NCBI GenBank assembly: GCA_004296455.1
Contig: AP018280.1
Span: forward strand, 2,480,001-2,544,000
Direction of reading: 5' to 3'
Origin: Calothrix sp. NIES-4101
Lineage (GTDB): Bacteria > Cyanobacteriota > Cyanobacteriia > Cyanobacteriales > Nostocaceae
DNA length: 64,000 bases
Part shown: in pieces, positions 18,754-26,231 of the stretch
Layout of the letters: the number at the start of each line of letters is the position of its first letter
Position numbering within the stretch: the stretch's first letter is position 1
Made by a program: the position numbers and the translations under genes
The notes under the pieces: generated by a model
What the model saw: only the letters and a program-made list of their open reading frames with translations
The model's database searches: none
What the model was told of the DNA's origin: nothing

Positions 18754-18975
18754 ATGGTTCAACGTGGTTCTAAAGTACGTATTCTTCGCCGCGAGTCCTA
18801 CTGGTATCAAGATGTAGGAACCGTAGTATCGGTTGACCAAAGCGGGATCAAATACCCAGTTATTGTCCGTTTTGAGAAAGTCAACTACGCTGGTATCAAT
18901 ACCAATAACTTTGCAGCTGATGAGTTGATTGAAACTGAAGCACCTAAAGCAAAGCCAAAAGCAGCTGCTAAGTAA
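18754..18975 (+). CDS. psaE: Photosystem I reaction centre subunit IV
   Basis: PsaE is a small stromal/cytoplasmic-side subunit of photosystem I that helps dock ferredoxin and supports cyclic electron flow. The 73-residue sequence carries the SH3-like core: [40 protein letters not shown], then [16 protein letters not shown]. The lysine/alanine/proline-rich tail (KAKPKAAAK) is typical of cyanobacterial members. The ATG at 18754 has a GGGA-type ribosome-binding site. The gene appears monocistronic, followed by a probable terminator at 19061-19125. Assignment is secure. Confidence 0.97.
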   Translation: MVQRGSKVRILRRESYWYQDVGTVVSVDQSGIKYPVIVRFEKVNYAGINTNNFAADELIETEAPKAKPKAAAK

Positions 18976-19060
18976 CTATTTAGTATTTTTGAGTGTTCTT
19001 TAGCTGTTTTTCGTTGTGTGATACGTCCTATGCGATCGCACGATGATAGATTAATTTCGG

Positions 19061-19125
19061 ATGGGGTAACAGGTAGGTAAAGGAAATTTCCTCAAATTTT
19101 CTTACTTTTCTGTCACCCCATTTTT
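19061..19125 (+). terminator. Probable psaE terminator
   Basis: ATGGGGTaACAG at 19061-19072 pairs with CTGTcACCCCAT at 19110-19121 with one internal mismatch. Five T residues follow. A smaller palindrome (GGAAATTTCC) lies inside the loop. It is 85 bp past the psaE stop. Confidence 0.55.
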
Positions 19126-19201
19126 GAATTTGGGATTTTTAGATGGCAAGAAATTGGTAGGCTGAAGGAATACAGAGTGCCATTGTCTTTATCACTGCAA
19201 A

Positions 19202-20110
19202 ATGCCAGAATTGCCTGAAGTTGAAACAGTCCGTCGGGGATTAAATCAATTAACCCTCAACCAAAAAATTACGGGTGGAGATGTGCTTCTACATCGCACC
19301 ATCGCTTACCCATTCAACATAGAAGAATTTTTAACTGGAATCCAAGGATATAAAATTACTACTTGGTATCGTCGTGGCAAGTATCTTTTGGCTGAGTTAC
19401 TGGAAAGACAAGAAAACAGTACCGGGATAAGCAAACAAGCGGACAAAGAAGAAGTTTCTCCATGCCTCTCCCCCTCCACATCTACTTACCTGGGTGTACA
19501 TTTGCGAATGACAGGTCAATTGCTATACCTGCATCGTGATGAACCACTACATAAACACACCCGGGTACGAATATTCTTGGAGAATGAGCAAGAATTACGT
19601 TTTGTTGATCAACGTACTTTTGGGCAAATGTGGTGGGTTCCACCAAAGATTCAAGTTGAAAATGTCATAACTGGTTTGGCTAAACTGGCTGTAGACCCAT
19701 TTTCAAGTGAATTTACTGTTGATTATCTAGCAAACAAACTGAAAAACAGTCGTCGTCCCATCAAAACCGCTTTACTCGACCAATCTAATATTGCCGGATT
19801 GGGAAATATTTATGCTGACGAAGCATTATTTTTAAGTAATATTCGCCCAGAAACTCTCTGCTCTAATTTACAGCCTTCGCAAATTGCCAAACTACATCCA
19901 GCAATTATTGAAGTTTTGACAAAAAGTATTGAAGCTGGCGGTACTACTTTTAGTAATTTCTTGAATGTCAAAGGTGTTAATGGTAATTATGGCGGTGTAG
20001 CATGGGTATATAATCGCACTGGTGAACCTTGCCGAGTATGTAATAGTCCAATTCAGAGAATTAGGTTAGGTGGGCGTTCCAGCCATTTCTGTTTAGAGTG
20101 TCAGCAATAA
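19202..20110 (+). CDS. mutM: Formamidopyrimidine-DNA glycosylase
   Basis: MutM (Fpg) removes oxidised purines such as 8-oxoguanine and nicks the abasic site. The 302-residue protein starts MPELPEVETVRRGL, with catalytic P2 and E3. K60 lies in RRGKYLL, LRMTGQLL follows, and the helix-two-turn-helix region has LLDQSNIAGLGNIYADEALF. The C-terminal zinc finger is CRVCNSPIQRIRLGGRSSHF then CLEC. Residues of about 69-95 are an extra hydrophilic, Ser/Thr-rich insertion compared with the usual family length; it lies between two core strands. The gene stands alone between psaE and ndhO. Assignment is very secure. Confidence 0.96.
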   Translation: MPELPEVETVRRGLNQLTLNQKITGGDVLLHRTIAYPFNIEEFLTGIQGYKITTWYRRGKYLLAELLERQENSTGISKQADKEEVSPCLSPSTSTYLGVHLRMTGQLLYLHRDEPLHKHTRVRIFLENEQELRFVDQRTFGQMWWVPPKIQVENVITGLAKLAVDPFSSEFTVDYLANKLKNSRRPIKTALLDQSNIAGLGNIYADEALFLSNIRPETLCSNLQPSQIAKLHPAIIEVLTKSIEAGGTTFSNFLNVKGVNGNYGGVAWVYNRTGEPCRVCNSPIQRIRLGGRSSHFCLECQQ

Positions 20111-20381
20111 GTCTGAACTCTTTAAAAATAAATTTTGTTACCTCACAACTAGTAAAAATTAAATATTGCGATCGCTACAACTAACTAGAATTCAAAGGTG
20201 AGAAAATAAGAATATAAAAATTTATCGGTAGTTACCAACATTGAGTCAAATTTGGAAATAGTTAGCCCTTAACTATTGCTTAAACATATCACCATAATTA
20301 AAAAATCCCAGAGCAGTGAGGACTTAGTGCAAGCTAAAATCCTGAAAGAAACAATCATAATTAAGCTCAAAAGGGAAACTC

Positions 20382-20597
20382 ATGGCAGTCAAGAAAGGTG
20401 ACATGGTTCGCGTTGTGCGCGAGAAGTTGGAAAACAGCACCGAAGCAAAAGCTAGCGATACTCGTTTTCCTTCCTACTTGTTTGAAAGTCAAGGCGAAAT
20501 AGTGGATATCAAAGGTGATTACGCCTTTGTCAAGTTTGGAAAAGTACCTACACCGAATATTTGGCTGCGTTTAGACCAACTTGAAAATTTTAGTTAA
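20382..20597 (+). CDS. ndhO: NAD(P)H-quinone oxidoreductase subunit O
   Basis: NdhO is a small peripheral subunit of the thylakoid NDH-1 complex, found only in oxygenic phototrophs. The 71-residue sequence matches family landmarks: [36 protein letters not shown] and [15 protein letters not shown]. The fold is SH3-like and soluble. The ATG at 20382 follows an AAAAGGGAAACTC leader much like that of psaE. It is one of two NDH-1 genes in this window; the other, ndhM, is about 11 kb away. Assignment is secure. Confidence 0.95.
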   Translation: MAVKKGDMVRVVREKLENSTEAKASDTRFPSYLFESQGEIVDIKGDYAFVKFGKVPTPNIWLRLDQLENFS

Positions 20598-20774
20598 GTA
20601 ATTGGGGTAAAGAATAGGGAAGACGAAAGTGGGAAGCATTTCTATGTTGCCCACAAAAGCCTAACTCTTTGCACAAACGAGGAGGGAGTTAAATCTTCCC
20701 CTCGCAGATGAAGGACTCAGGAAAATTGAGGATTCCCCAATACCCCATTCCCCATATATGGAGGAATTTCTACT

Positions 20775-21749
20775 ATGTCTTATTCCCCTTCCTTCCCGAG
20801 TTGTAATTCGTCTCGCGTTACCGTTATCGGCGCTGGTAGAGTTGGCAGCACTCTCGCACAACGCATCGCGGAGAAGAATTTAGCAGATGTGGTGTTACTC
20901 GATATCGTACCGGGAATGCCCCAAGGGTTGGCACTAGATTTAATCGAAGCCAGAGGCATCGAATCACACGATCGCCGAATTATTGGTACAAATAATTATG
21001 CCGATACATCTGCTTCGGAGATTGTCGTCATCACAGCCGGTTTTCCCCGCAAACCGGGAATGAGTCGCGATGATTTGCTATTAACAAATGCAAAGATAGT
21101 AGTCGAGGCTGCAAAAAATGCCATTAAATATTCTCCCCAAGCAATTTTTATCATTGTCACCAACCCATTGGATGTGATGACATATTTAGCTTGGCAAGCG
21201 ACAGATTTACCCAGGGATAGAATTATGGGTATGGCTGGGGTATTAGATTCGGCTCGATTTGAAACCTTTATTGCTCTGGAATTGGGTGTTGCACCCAAAG
21301 ACGTAAAAGCAATGGTAATGGGTAGTCATGGCGATTTAATGGTGCCTTTACCGCGTTATTCTACAGTGAATGGTGTGCCTATCACCGAGTTATTGGATGC
21401 AGAAACGATCGCGAAATTGGTAGAACGTACTCGTAATGGTGGTGCAGAAATTGTAGAGTTGATGCAAACTGGCGGTGCATTTTTTGCTCCCGCTTCGGCA
21501 ACTTGCGTGATGGTAGAATCCATTTTGCACAACCAGTCACGGATGTTACCAGCAGCAGCCTTGATGAAAGGTGAATATGGTTTAAATGATGTGTTTATTG
21601 GAGTTCCCTGTCGCCTCAACTGTGGAGGAATTGAAAAAATTGTCCAGTTGAAGTTGACTGATATTGAATTGGAAGAGTTGCACGTTTCTGCTGCTAACGT
21701 GCGTAAAAATATTGATAGAGCGCAAGAAATATTAATGGCGGGTGTTTAG
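20775..21749 (+). CDS. mdh: Malate dehydrogenase
   Basis: It interconverts malate and oxaloacetate with NAD(H), and belongs to the lactate/malate dehydrogenase family of LDH-like type. The 324-residue protein has the dinucleotide-binding VTVIGAGRVGSTLAQRIAE, then LLDIVPGMPQGLALDL. The substrate loop is AGFPRKPGMSRDDLL, with the arginines of malate-specific enzymes. IVTNPLDVMTYLAW and the catalytic MGSHGDLMVPLPRY follow. The start at 20775 gives a short non-conserved N-terminus (MSYSPSFPSCNSS) before the fold. A GGAGGAATTT ribosome-binding region lies directly upstream. The family is certain, and malate rather than lactate is favoured by the arginine-containing loop. Confidence 0.93.
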   Translation: MSYSPSFPSCNSSRVTVIGAGRVGSTLAQRIAEKNLADVVLLDIVPGMPQGLALDLIEARGIESHDRRIIGTNNYADTSASEIVVITAGFPRKPGMSRDDLLLTNAKIVVEAAKNAIKYSPQAIFIIVTNPLDVMTYLAWQATDLPRDRIMGMAGVLDSARFETFIALELGVAPKDVKAMVMGSHGDLMVPLPRYSTVNGVPITELLDAETIAKLVERTRNGGAEIVELMQTGGAFFAPASATCVMVESILHNQSRMLPAAALMKGEYGLNDVFIGVPCRLNCGGIEKIVQLKLTDIELEELHVSAANVRKNIDRAQEILMAGV

Positions 21750-21818
21750 TTGTTGATAGGATGAAAACTGGTATAAAAACTGGTGTTTAGACTTCCTCTA
21801 CCCATTTTCTGTTGTTCA

Positions 21819-21854
21819 AAATAAAAAGCAGAGACAATGCAAAAATGTCTCTGC
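21819..21854 (-). terminator. Intrinsic terminator of the 101-aa protein gene
   Basis: GCAGAGACA at 21828-21836 pairs perfectly with TGTCTCTGC at 21846-21854. On the minus strand the stem is followed by TTTTTATTTT. It sits 50 bp past the stop of the leftward gene at 21905 and may also serve mdh from the other side. Confidence 0.85.
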
Positions 21855-21904
21855 CTAAGCCTATGCTCTCTTTGTTTTCCTAAAATCCTGCTTTTCAAAC
21901 AGGT

Positions 21905-22210
21905 TTAAGCTTCTACTCTTGTTTGCAATCCGGGAACCATTAATGTGATCATTTCTAAAATCGCGGTTCTATCTCCCGTCTTGCAACGCTCGAATAATTT
22001 TTTGACATCTATCTGATGATTTCTGGCGCTGGCTCTTGATACTTCCAGTGCATTCTCTCTGGCATTTTGATTGTTATTTGCACAGGCGGTATAAAGTATC
22101 AATCCTGCCATTGTGTACAAATCCAACATTGGTTCATCACCGTTAACATTCGCTACGTAGGGAAACTGCGAGCGTGGGTGGATAAATTGGCTGAAATTTA
22201 GTTGAGTCAT
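21905..22210 (-). CDS. Unrecognised 101-aa protein
   Basis: I do not recognise this family. The protein is soluble and appears helical, with MLDLYTMAGLILYTACANNN in the middle and a C-terminal stretch LEMITLMVPGLQTRVEA. I place the start at the ATG at 22210 (MTQLNFSQFIHPR); the frame stays open upstream to 22297, but that extension looks non-native. A strong terminator follows the gene, which supports its being real. The neighbours are mdh, convergent, and a DNA-binding/PAS-like pair, divergent. No function is proposed. Confidence 0.6.
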   Translation of the reverse strand: MTQLNFSQFIHPRSQFPYVANVNGDEPMLDLYTMAGLILYTACANNNQNARENALEVSRASARNHQIDVKKLFERCKTGDRTAILEMITLMVPGLQTRVEA

Positions 22211-22778
22211 GCCTTTTGTTGCTTGAGATGGATGTGGAATCTGAAGAAGTAGAAGTGACGGGATACTTTTATAACAAATAACATCTCGAAAAGTCACTGG
22301 AGTTATTTGCTACTTCTGCTTTAAAAGTTAGTCACAATAGAGACAAGGTCATGTGTTTTACTAGTATGTTTACCAATCAGTCGAAACACTGGAAATGACT
22401 TTAAAAGCTCTTTATATACATGAAGTTACGATAATGGAAACTACGATTATTCCTTTTTCGTCAAAAAAAATGGGTACTTAAGTTGACAGGTATTGCGTAA
22501 GTAAGTGACAGCATATATACTGGTACATATCAGGGACAAAACCTCGGATTCCTTGTTTAATTAATTGCTAGCCAAAGGTAAGGTGCTAGCTGTTAGGGTC
22601 TCTACCATTCTTTATTCTTCGGTGGCTTATTACTCCACACCTTTATACTAACGCTTGTCATTTTTTTATGTCAATATGTCATTTAAAAATGGTGGTACAA
22701 AATGCCTTGCTTTTTAAATGTCATGAGAGAAAATAGAAACTAGCGTTAGATTCTACATCAGGTGAAAAAGTCGAAATT
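22211..22778. other. 568-bp divergent region with TGTCA repeats and nested inverted repeats
   Basis: There is no supported open frame. Its right part (22648-22749) holds four TGTCA words and two nested inverted repeats, described separately. The region should carry promoters for the leftward 101-aa gene and the rightward DNA-binding/PAS-like pair. Confidence 0.5.
22648..22749. promoter_or_regulatory. Candidate operator region: TGTCA words within nested inverted repeats
   Basis: TGTCA occurs at 22656, 22669, 22677 and 22719 on the plus strand. An outer perfect inverted repeat pairs CTAACGCT (22648-22655) with AGCGTTAG (22742-22749). An inner one pairs CATTTAAAAA with TTTTTAAATG. The block ends 30 bp before the start codon of a ribbon-helix-helix-like gene, so an autoregulatory operator or leader structure is plausible. 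Confidence 0.45.
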
Positions 22779-23231
22779 ATGACTGACAGAAGGCGTTCAG
22801 ACGATTACAAGCAGGTGAGTGGTTACGTTCCAAATTCCCTGGTACGGGAATTTAAAGTCATCTGTGCTCGTGAAGGGATGTCCCAAAGTGACGCAATAGA
22901 AGAGATGTTGTACGAGTGGGTTGCCAAACGAGGGGGTGCAGGATGCTTGGACGAAGAGGAATCTCCCAGGACAGTGGCCGACTTAGTACGGGTGAATATG
23001 GCGAAATTGAAGCGCTGTGGGGTCAAGAACTTACCAGCGATCGCCAAGGGTGAAGTTTTACCGACACCTGGGGACTTTGCGATCATTACATCGTATTTAG
23101 CCATCCCAGAGGAAGAAAGAAAAACAATTTGGCAAGAAACTTTTAAAATTTCCGTGGAAAGGGGTTCTACTGGTGTAAAAGTATATAAATACTCTGGAGG
23201 TATCAAAAAAGGTGAGTGCGAGTATTCTTAG
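22779..23231 (+). CDS. Probable ribbon-helix-helix-type DNA-binding protein
   Basis: The 150-residue protein begins with a polar, basic segment (TDRRRSDDYKQ). It continues VSGYVPNSLVREFKVICARE with GMSQSDAIEEMLYEWV, the beta-strand plus two-helix layout of CopG/Arc-type (ribbon-helix-helix) regulators. The C-terminal half (about 60-150) is of unknown family. The ATG at 22779 is preceded by GGTGAAAAAGTCGAAATT. The gene overlaps the next one by 20 bases, so the two are probably translationally coupled. The upstream TGTCA repeats may be its operator. The DNA-binding call rests on the N-terminal pattern only. Confidence 0.65.
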   Translation: MTDRRRSDDYKQVSGYVPNSLVREFKVICAREGMSQSDAIEEMLYEWVAKRGGAGCLDEEESPRTVADLVRVNMAKLKRCGVKNLPAIAKGEVLPTPGDFAIITSYLAIPEEERKTIWQETFKISVERGSTGVKVYKYSGGIKKGECEYS

Positions 23232-23892
23232 TATCCTGAACTTGCCAGGCTGGAACTACAAAATCTCCTATGAAGGAGTTTCTATCTTTGCTCCGACAAA
23301 GCGTGATGCGACTCATTTAGCACAAAGCTATGGAGATGCACTTAGCGAAACTGCGGCAAAATTTAATGGTAAGGTGCGAATTGGATGGAGACGATGCAAA
23401 CAGCCGATTGAATTTTACGCCTGGATGTCATCAGGTGAAGCACCCGCGCCATCAGAGACAGCCGAACGTATCATGCGTAATGGTAGTTCTGTTTTTTGTA
23501 GTCAAGCAGAACTACCTGTGGAATTATTGCGGCGCATGATAGTCGCTGCGGAAAGCGACCGCCCGGTTAGTATTGTTCGCCAAGACAACCGTAAGCAAAT
23601 CATCGTCAATCAAGCAATGGCTGATATGTTGGAAACACCCCCTGAGGTTGCAACTCAGAGGGTGATGACAAGATTTTGGCTGCCGGAGGATTTAGCAGAA
23701 CTAGAAAGCAGACTGCATCAAGATAGACAGTTTACTTGGACTTATTCTGCTGGCCTCAACGAACAAGCTTGGGCGATTTTAACGACTAAGTTTGAAGCTT
23801 TTGAAGCCGATGGAATTTGGTATAGACAGGGGACTTGTATCTCGACTCCGCAATTAGTCGCCACTCCCCCAGGTGCATTTGCTGCCTCTTAA
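23212..23892 (+). CDS. PAS-like sensor protein coupled to the upstream DNA-binding gene
   Basis: This 226-residue soluble protein starts at GTG 23212, inside the preceding gene, with a GGAGG ribosome-binding site 11 bases upstream. The C-terminal half (about 110-215) looks PAS-like: an RPVSIVRQDNRKQIIVNQAM strand-helix, LETPPEVATQRVMTRFWLPE, then WAILTTKFEAFEADGIWYRQ. The N-terminal part, with GWRRCKQPIEFYAWM, is not recognised. No kinase or output domain is attached, so a signal would have to pass to a partner, most simply the co-encoded DNA-binding protein. That link is inference from the overlapping gene arrangement. Confidence 0.6.
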   Translation: MSASILSILNLPGWNYKISYEGVSIFAPTKRDATHLAQSYGDALSETAAKFNGKVRIGWRRCKQPIEFYAWMSSGEAPAPSETAERIMRNGSSVFCSQAELPVELLRRMIVAAESDRPVSIVRQDNRKQIIVNQAMADMLETPPEVATQRVMTRFWLPEDLAELESRLHQDRQFTWTYSAGLNEQAWAILTTKFEAFEADGIWYRQGTCISTPQLVATPPGAFAAS

Positions 23893-23931
23893 ACTAAAGT
23901 GAGCTATTCACCTTTTAGTGATTTGATTACT

Positions 23932-24141
23932 TTAGTTATTTCTATAGTCGGCATCTACCCAGCAACGAGGCAAATTTTCTCCAGATGGAAATACGAGGTT
24001 TTGTTTCTGATAGTTAGTGGGGTCTTGTTCTTCTTGACCTAATTGATCTTTTCCTTGAACAGTATCACTAACAGGGTTAATTAATTCTTGGATATCAAGA
24101 ATTTTAATGATGCTACCATTGTCTTTTGCTTGTAATAACAT
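23932..24141 (-). CDS. Conserved small cyanobacterial protein of unknown function
   Basis: The 69-residue soluble protein resembles a small cyanobacterial family that databases often label acetyltransferase, though it is far too short to be one. The conserved end is LVFPSGENLPRCWVDADYR, with a single cysteine; the start is MLLQAKDNGSIIKILDIQEL. The GGAGAAAAATTA before the ATG at 24141 is a good ribosome-binding site. It is convergent with the PAS-like gene (39-bp gap). The family memory is moderate and no function is assigned. Confidence 0.7.
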   Translation of the reverse strand: MLLQAKDNGSIIKILDIQELINPVSDTVQGKDQLGQEEQDPTNYQKQNLVFPSGENLPRCWVDADYRNN

Positions 24142-24553
24142 TAATTTTTCTCCGTTACTTTTGGGATTGGGTTAATTGTTATCAATTAAGAATTATTTGT
24201 CTTTATAACAATTTGATCAATAATTTAACGCTGTGATAGGGGCGCGGCATTGCCGTGCCTCTACTGCATTTTTCAGGTATGCAAAGCTTTCTTCTTCAGA
24301 TGGTGGTGATTCTTAGCAAATCATCGGAGAAAAACTTAAGTATCAATTAAGAGCCTCAAATTAGATAACGGGACTTAAACATTTTTGAGACAAAAACAAG
24401 GCTCAGGCCTATACAGGACAAAGAAAATACATCAAAAGCTAAAAAATGCGCCAACCCTAGATATATAAAGAAACTAGGTCAATTGATGTCAAAGTCTTTC
24501 TGTATATACATTTGATAGCTTTTTGAGGCTACTTTTTGTCTAAGTCCCAATAA
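24142..24553. other. 412-bp spacer with one dispersed palindrome
   Basis: No open frame is supported. A near-perfect palindrome lies at 24238-24262. Promoter signals for the small gene to the left should be near 24150-24230, but I cannot specify them. Confidence 0.4.
24238..24262. repeat. Dispersed-type GC-rich palindrome
   Basis: AGGGGCGCGGCAttGCCGTGCCTCT folds into an almost fully paired hairpin (two G-T pairs) in an otherwise AT-rich spacer. This type of GC-rich palindrome is common in Nostocales intergenic DNA. Confidence 0.55.
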
Positions 24554-24862
24554 TTACACTTCATCCTGATATTTTTCGAGGATATCAACTAGATTTACTT
24601 GGCATTGAAGCGGTAATAAATCAATTAAAGCAAGTTCGTGTCTACCACCACCAATTTTGACTTTGATGGATTCGAGAACTTGAACTACCCGTTCTTCCTT
24701 AACAGATTTTGATGTTAACAAAGGGTACATTTTTTCGGCGACTACTGTGTGCAGTTTGGCATCTGCCAGGTATAGATGCCATTTTGCAATGTCAATGTAT
24801 ACGTTTTCGCCAATTTCAGCAGCCAGGGATTCGAGGATTTCTGTGGTGCTTGTCTTTGCCAT
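24554..24862 (-). CDS. DUF3181-family cyanobacterial protein
   Basis: This 102-residue soluble protein belongs to a conserved cyanobacterial family of unknown function. It is recognised by LAAEIGENVYIDIAKWHLYL, HTVVAEKMYPLL, and GGGRHELALIDLLPLQCQV with a final DILEKYQ. Its ATG at 24862 has a GAGG ribosome-binding site eight bases upstream. It stands alone with gaps of about 230 and 410 bp on either side. The family call is fairly firm; nothing in the neighbourhood suggests a role. Confidence 0.82.
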   Translation of the reverse strand: MAKTSTTEILESLAAEIGENVYIDIAKWHLYLADAKLHTVVAEKMYPLLTSKSVKEERVVQVLESIKVKIGGGRHELALIDLLPLQCQVNLVDILEKYQDEV

Positions 24863-25089
24863 AAAAATAACCTCAGTAAATTAGGCGATCGCATCAATAC
24901 TATATAAAAATAATATATATAAGTTTTATAGAAAACAAATTAAATATAAAATTTAAATATACCTTGAGTGCAAATTTTCAATTGTTCGGTCTAGGTGGTT
25001 GAATCTAGATTACTCAATATTATGGCGTAACTAATGAGATTGACTCTACCACCGGAAGTTACAATTGCTGAAGCGTTACTATTACATCT

Positions 25090-25347
25090 TCAGGTAGATT
25101 TGCGTGGAGTCTCTGAATAATCAGCAATGACTCCGATGTAGAGAAGGTGCGCCAGTAGTACCACAAGCCAAGCCAAAGTGACTACAGGTAGCCATTCCCA
25201 ATCTGTCTTCAGAAAATTATGAAAAAACCACATTCCCGAATTAATTGCCGCAAAAACTGCCACATGTACAGCAAAATTCATGCGATCGTCTAATTTACGG
25301 AAATCAGCATCTTGGCGGGTGGGAATACGAGGCCAACGGGGAGGCAT
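25090..25347 (-). CDS. Two-helix membrane protein, 2TM domain
   Basis: The 85-residue protein has a polar N-terminus (RIPTRQDADFRKLDDR) followed by two hydrophobic helices, at about 25-45 and 54-74. They are separated by FLKTDWEWLP, the usual layout of the 2TM-domain family (PF13239). It should sit in the cytoplasmic or thylakoid membrane with both ends in the cytoplasm. Function is unknown. It lies downstream of moaC on the same strand with a 132-bp gap, so a shared transcript is possible but not shown. Confidence 0.75.
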   Translation of the reverse strand: MPPRWPRIPTRQDADFRKLDDRMNFAVHVAVFAAINSGMWFFHNFLKTDWEWLPVVTLAWLVVLLAHLLYIGVIADYSETPRKST

Positions 25348-25479
25348 AAGTAATAGTTACAGAAGTTTACAGTTAATTTATTCTACGATTGTTCTAGCTA
25401 TTGGCGCAGCTAAAATTCAGGTAGTTTTTGATTTGATTGCCGAATCTCTATCTATAAATTGAGTCATCTAGATTGAGTC

Positions 25480-25998
25480 CTATAAATTCAGGTTATAGTC
25501 TCCTGATTTTCCACCTGTTTTACTGATTAGATGAATCGACTCAATTTTAATTGACTTTTCTAAGGCTTTTGCCATGTCGTATAGAGTCAAAGCTGCAATG
25601 GAAACCGCAGTCAAGGCTTCCATCTCTACGCCCGTTTCCGCTTTCGTTTTAACTGTGGCTTGAATTTCGTAGCCTGGTAAATCTGGTTGGGGTATCACCA
25701 GAACTTCAACTTTTTGAATTGGTAGGGGATGGCATAGAGGAATTAAATTTGCGGTTTGCTTGGCTGCCATAATTCCAGCGATTCTTGCAGTTCCCAACAC
25801 ATCACCTTTAGGGGTGTTTCCGGCTTCTATAGCCGCAAAAGTTTCTGGCAACATGCGTACAGTTGCAGATGCCACAGCTTGGCGCAGGGTAGTAGCTTTC
25901 GCGGAGACATCTACCATTTGGGCTTGTCCCTCACCATCAAGATGGGAAAGATTTGCTAAATGTGATTGGGGAAAATTTGCTGGAGAATTTTCTTGCAT
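25480..25998 (-). CDS. moaC: Cyclic pyranopterin monophosphate synthase
   Basis: MoaC acts with MoaA in the first step of molybdenum-cofactor synthesis, converting the GTP-derived 3',8-cyclo intermediate to cyclic pyranopterin monophosphate. In cyanobacteria the cofactor serves nitrate reductase. The 172-residue protein shows [49 protein letters not shown], and [20 protein letters not shown]. The signature [12 protein letters not shown] closes it. The first 27 residues are a non-conserved extension. No other moa gene is adjacent; a MoaD/ThiS-like gene lies about 26 kb away. Assignment is very secure. Confidence 0.96.
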   Translation of the reverse strand: MQENSPANFPQSHLANLSHLDGEGQAQMVDVSAKATTLRQAVASATVRMLPETFAAIEAGNTPKGDVLGTARIAGIMAAKQTANLIPLCHPLPIQKVEVLVIPQPDLPGYEIQATVKTKAETGVEMEALTAVSIAALTLYDMAKALEKSIKIESIHLISKTGGKSGDYNLNL

Positions 25999-26052
25999 TA
26001 TCTAGTGGAAGTCTGCTAATATAATTTTCTTGTGGGGGTTAATTCCTCGCGA

Positions 26053-26126
26053 GGGCGTGTAGCTCAGTGGACTAGAGCACGTGGCTACGGACCACGGTGT
26101 CAGGGGTTCGAATCCCTTCCCGCCCG
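26053..26126 (+). tRNA. tRNA-Arg (anticodon ACG)
   Basis: A 74-base cloverleaf. The acceptor stem GGGCGTG pairs with CCCGCCC with one T-C mismatch at the sixth pair. The D-arm contains AGCTCAGTGGACTAGAGC. The anticodon stem CGTGG/CCACG encloses the loop CTACGGA, so the anticodon is ACG (arginine, wobble-modified to inosine in bacteria). The T-arm carries GGGTTCGAATCCC. CCA is not encoded. The stem-loops at 26131-26183 probably end the transcript. Confidence 0.95.
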
Positions 26127-26130
26127 TTTT

Positions 26131-26183
26131 AAACTAACGATAGTTTTAAAATTTGCAAGTTAAGAAATATATCTCTTAACTTG
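26131..26183. terminator. Two stem-loops between tRNA-Arg and the convergent MFS gene
   Basis: AAACTA-acga-TAGTTT (26131-26146) lies right after the tRNA. CAAGTTAAGA (26156-26165) then pairs perfectly with TCTTAACTTG (26174-26183). Each is flanked by T- or A-rich DNA, so the block may terminate both the rightward tRNA and the leftward transporter gene. Confidence 0.6.
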
Positions 26184-26231
26184 TATCTGTTTATCCATTG
26201 ATTGATTGGGTGATCATTATTAATCCCAAGA

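Noticed and set aside
22823-23206. Open frame of 127 codons opposite the DNA-binding gene
   Set aside because: It is antisense to a gene with a good start and coupled neighbour. The antisense protein has no recognisable pattern.
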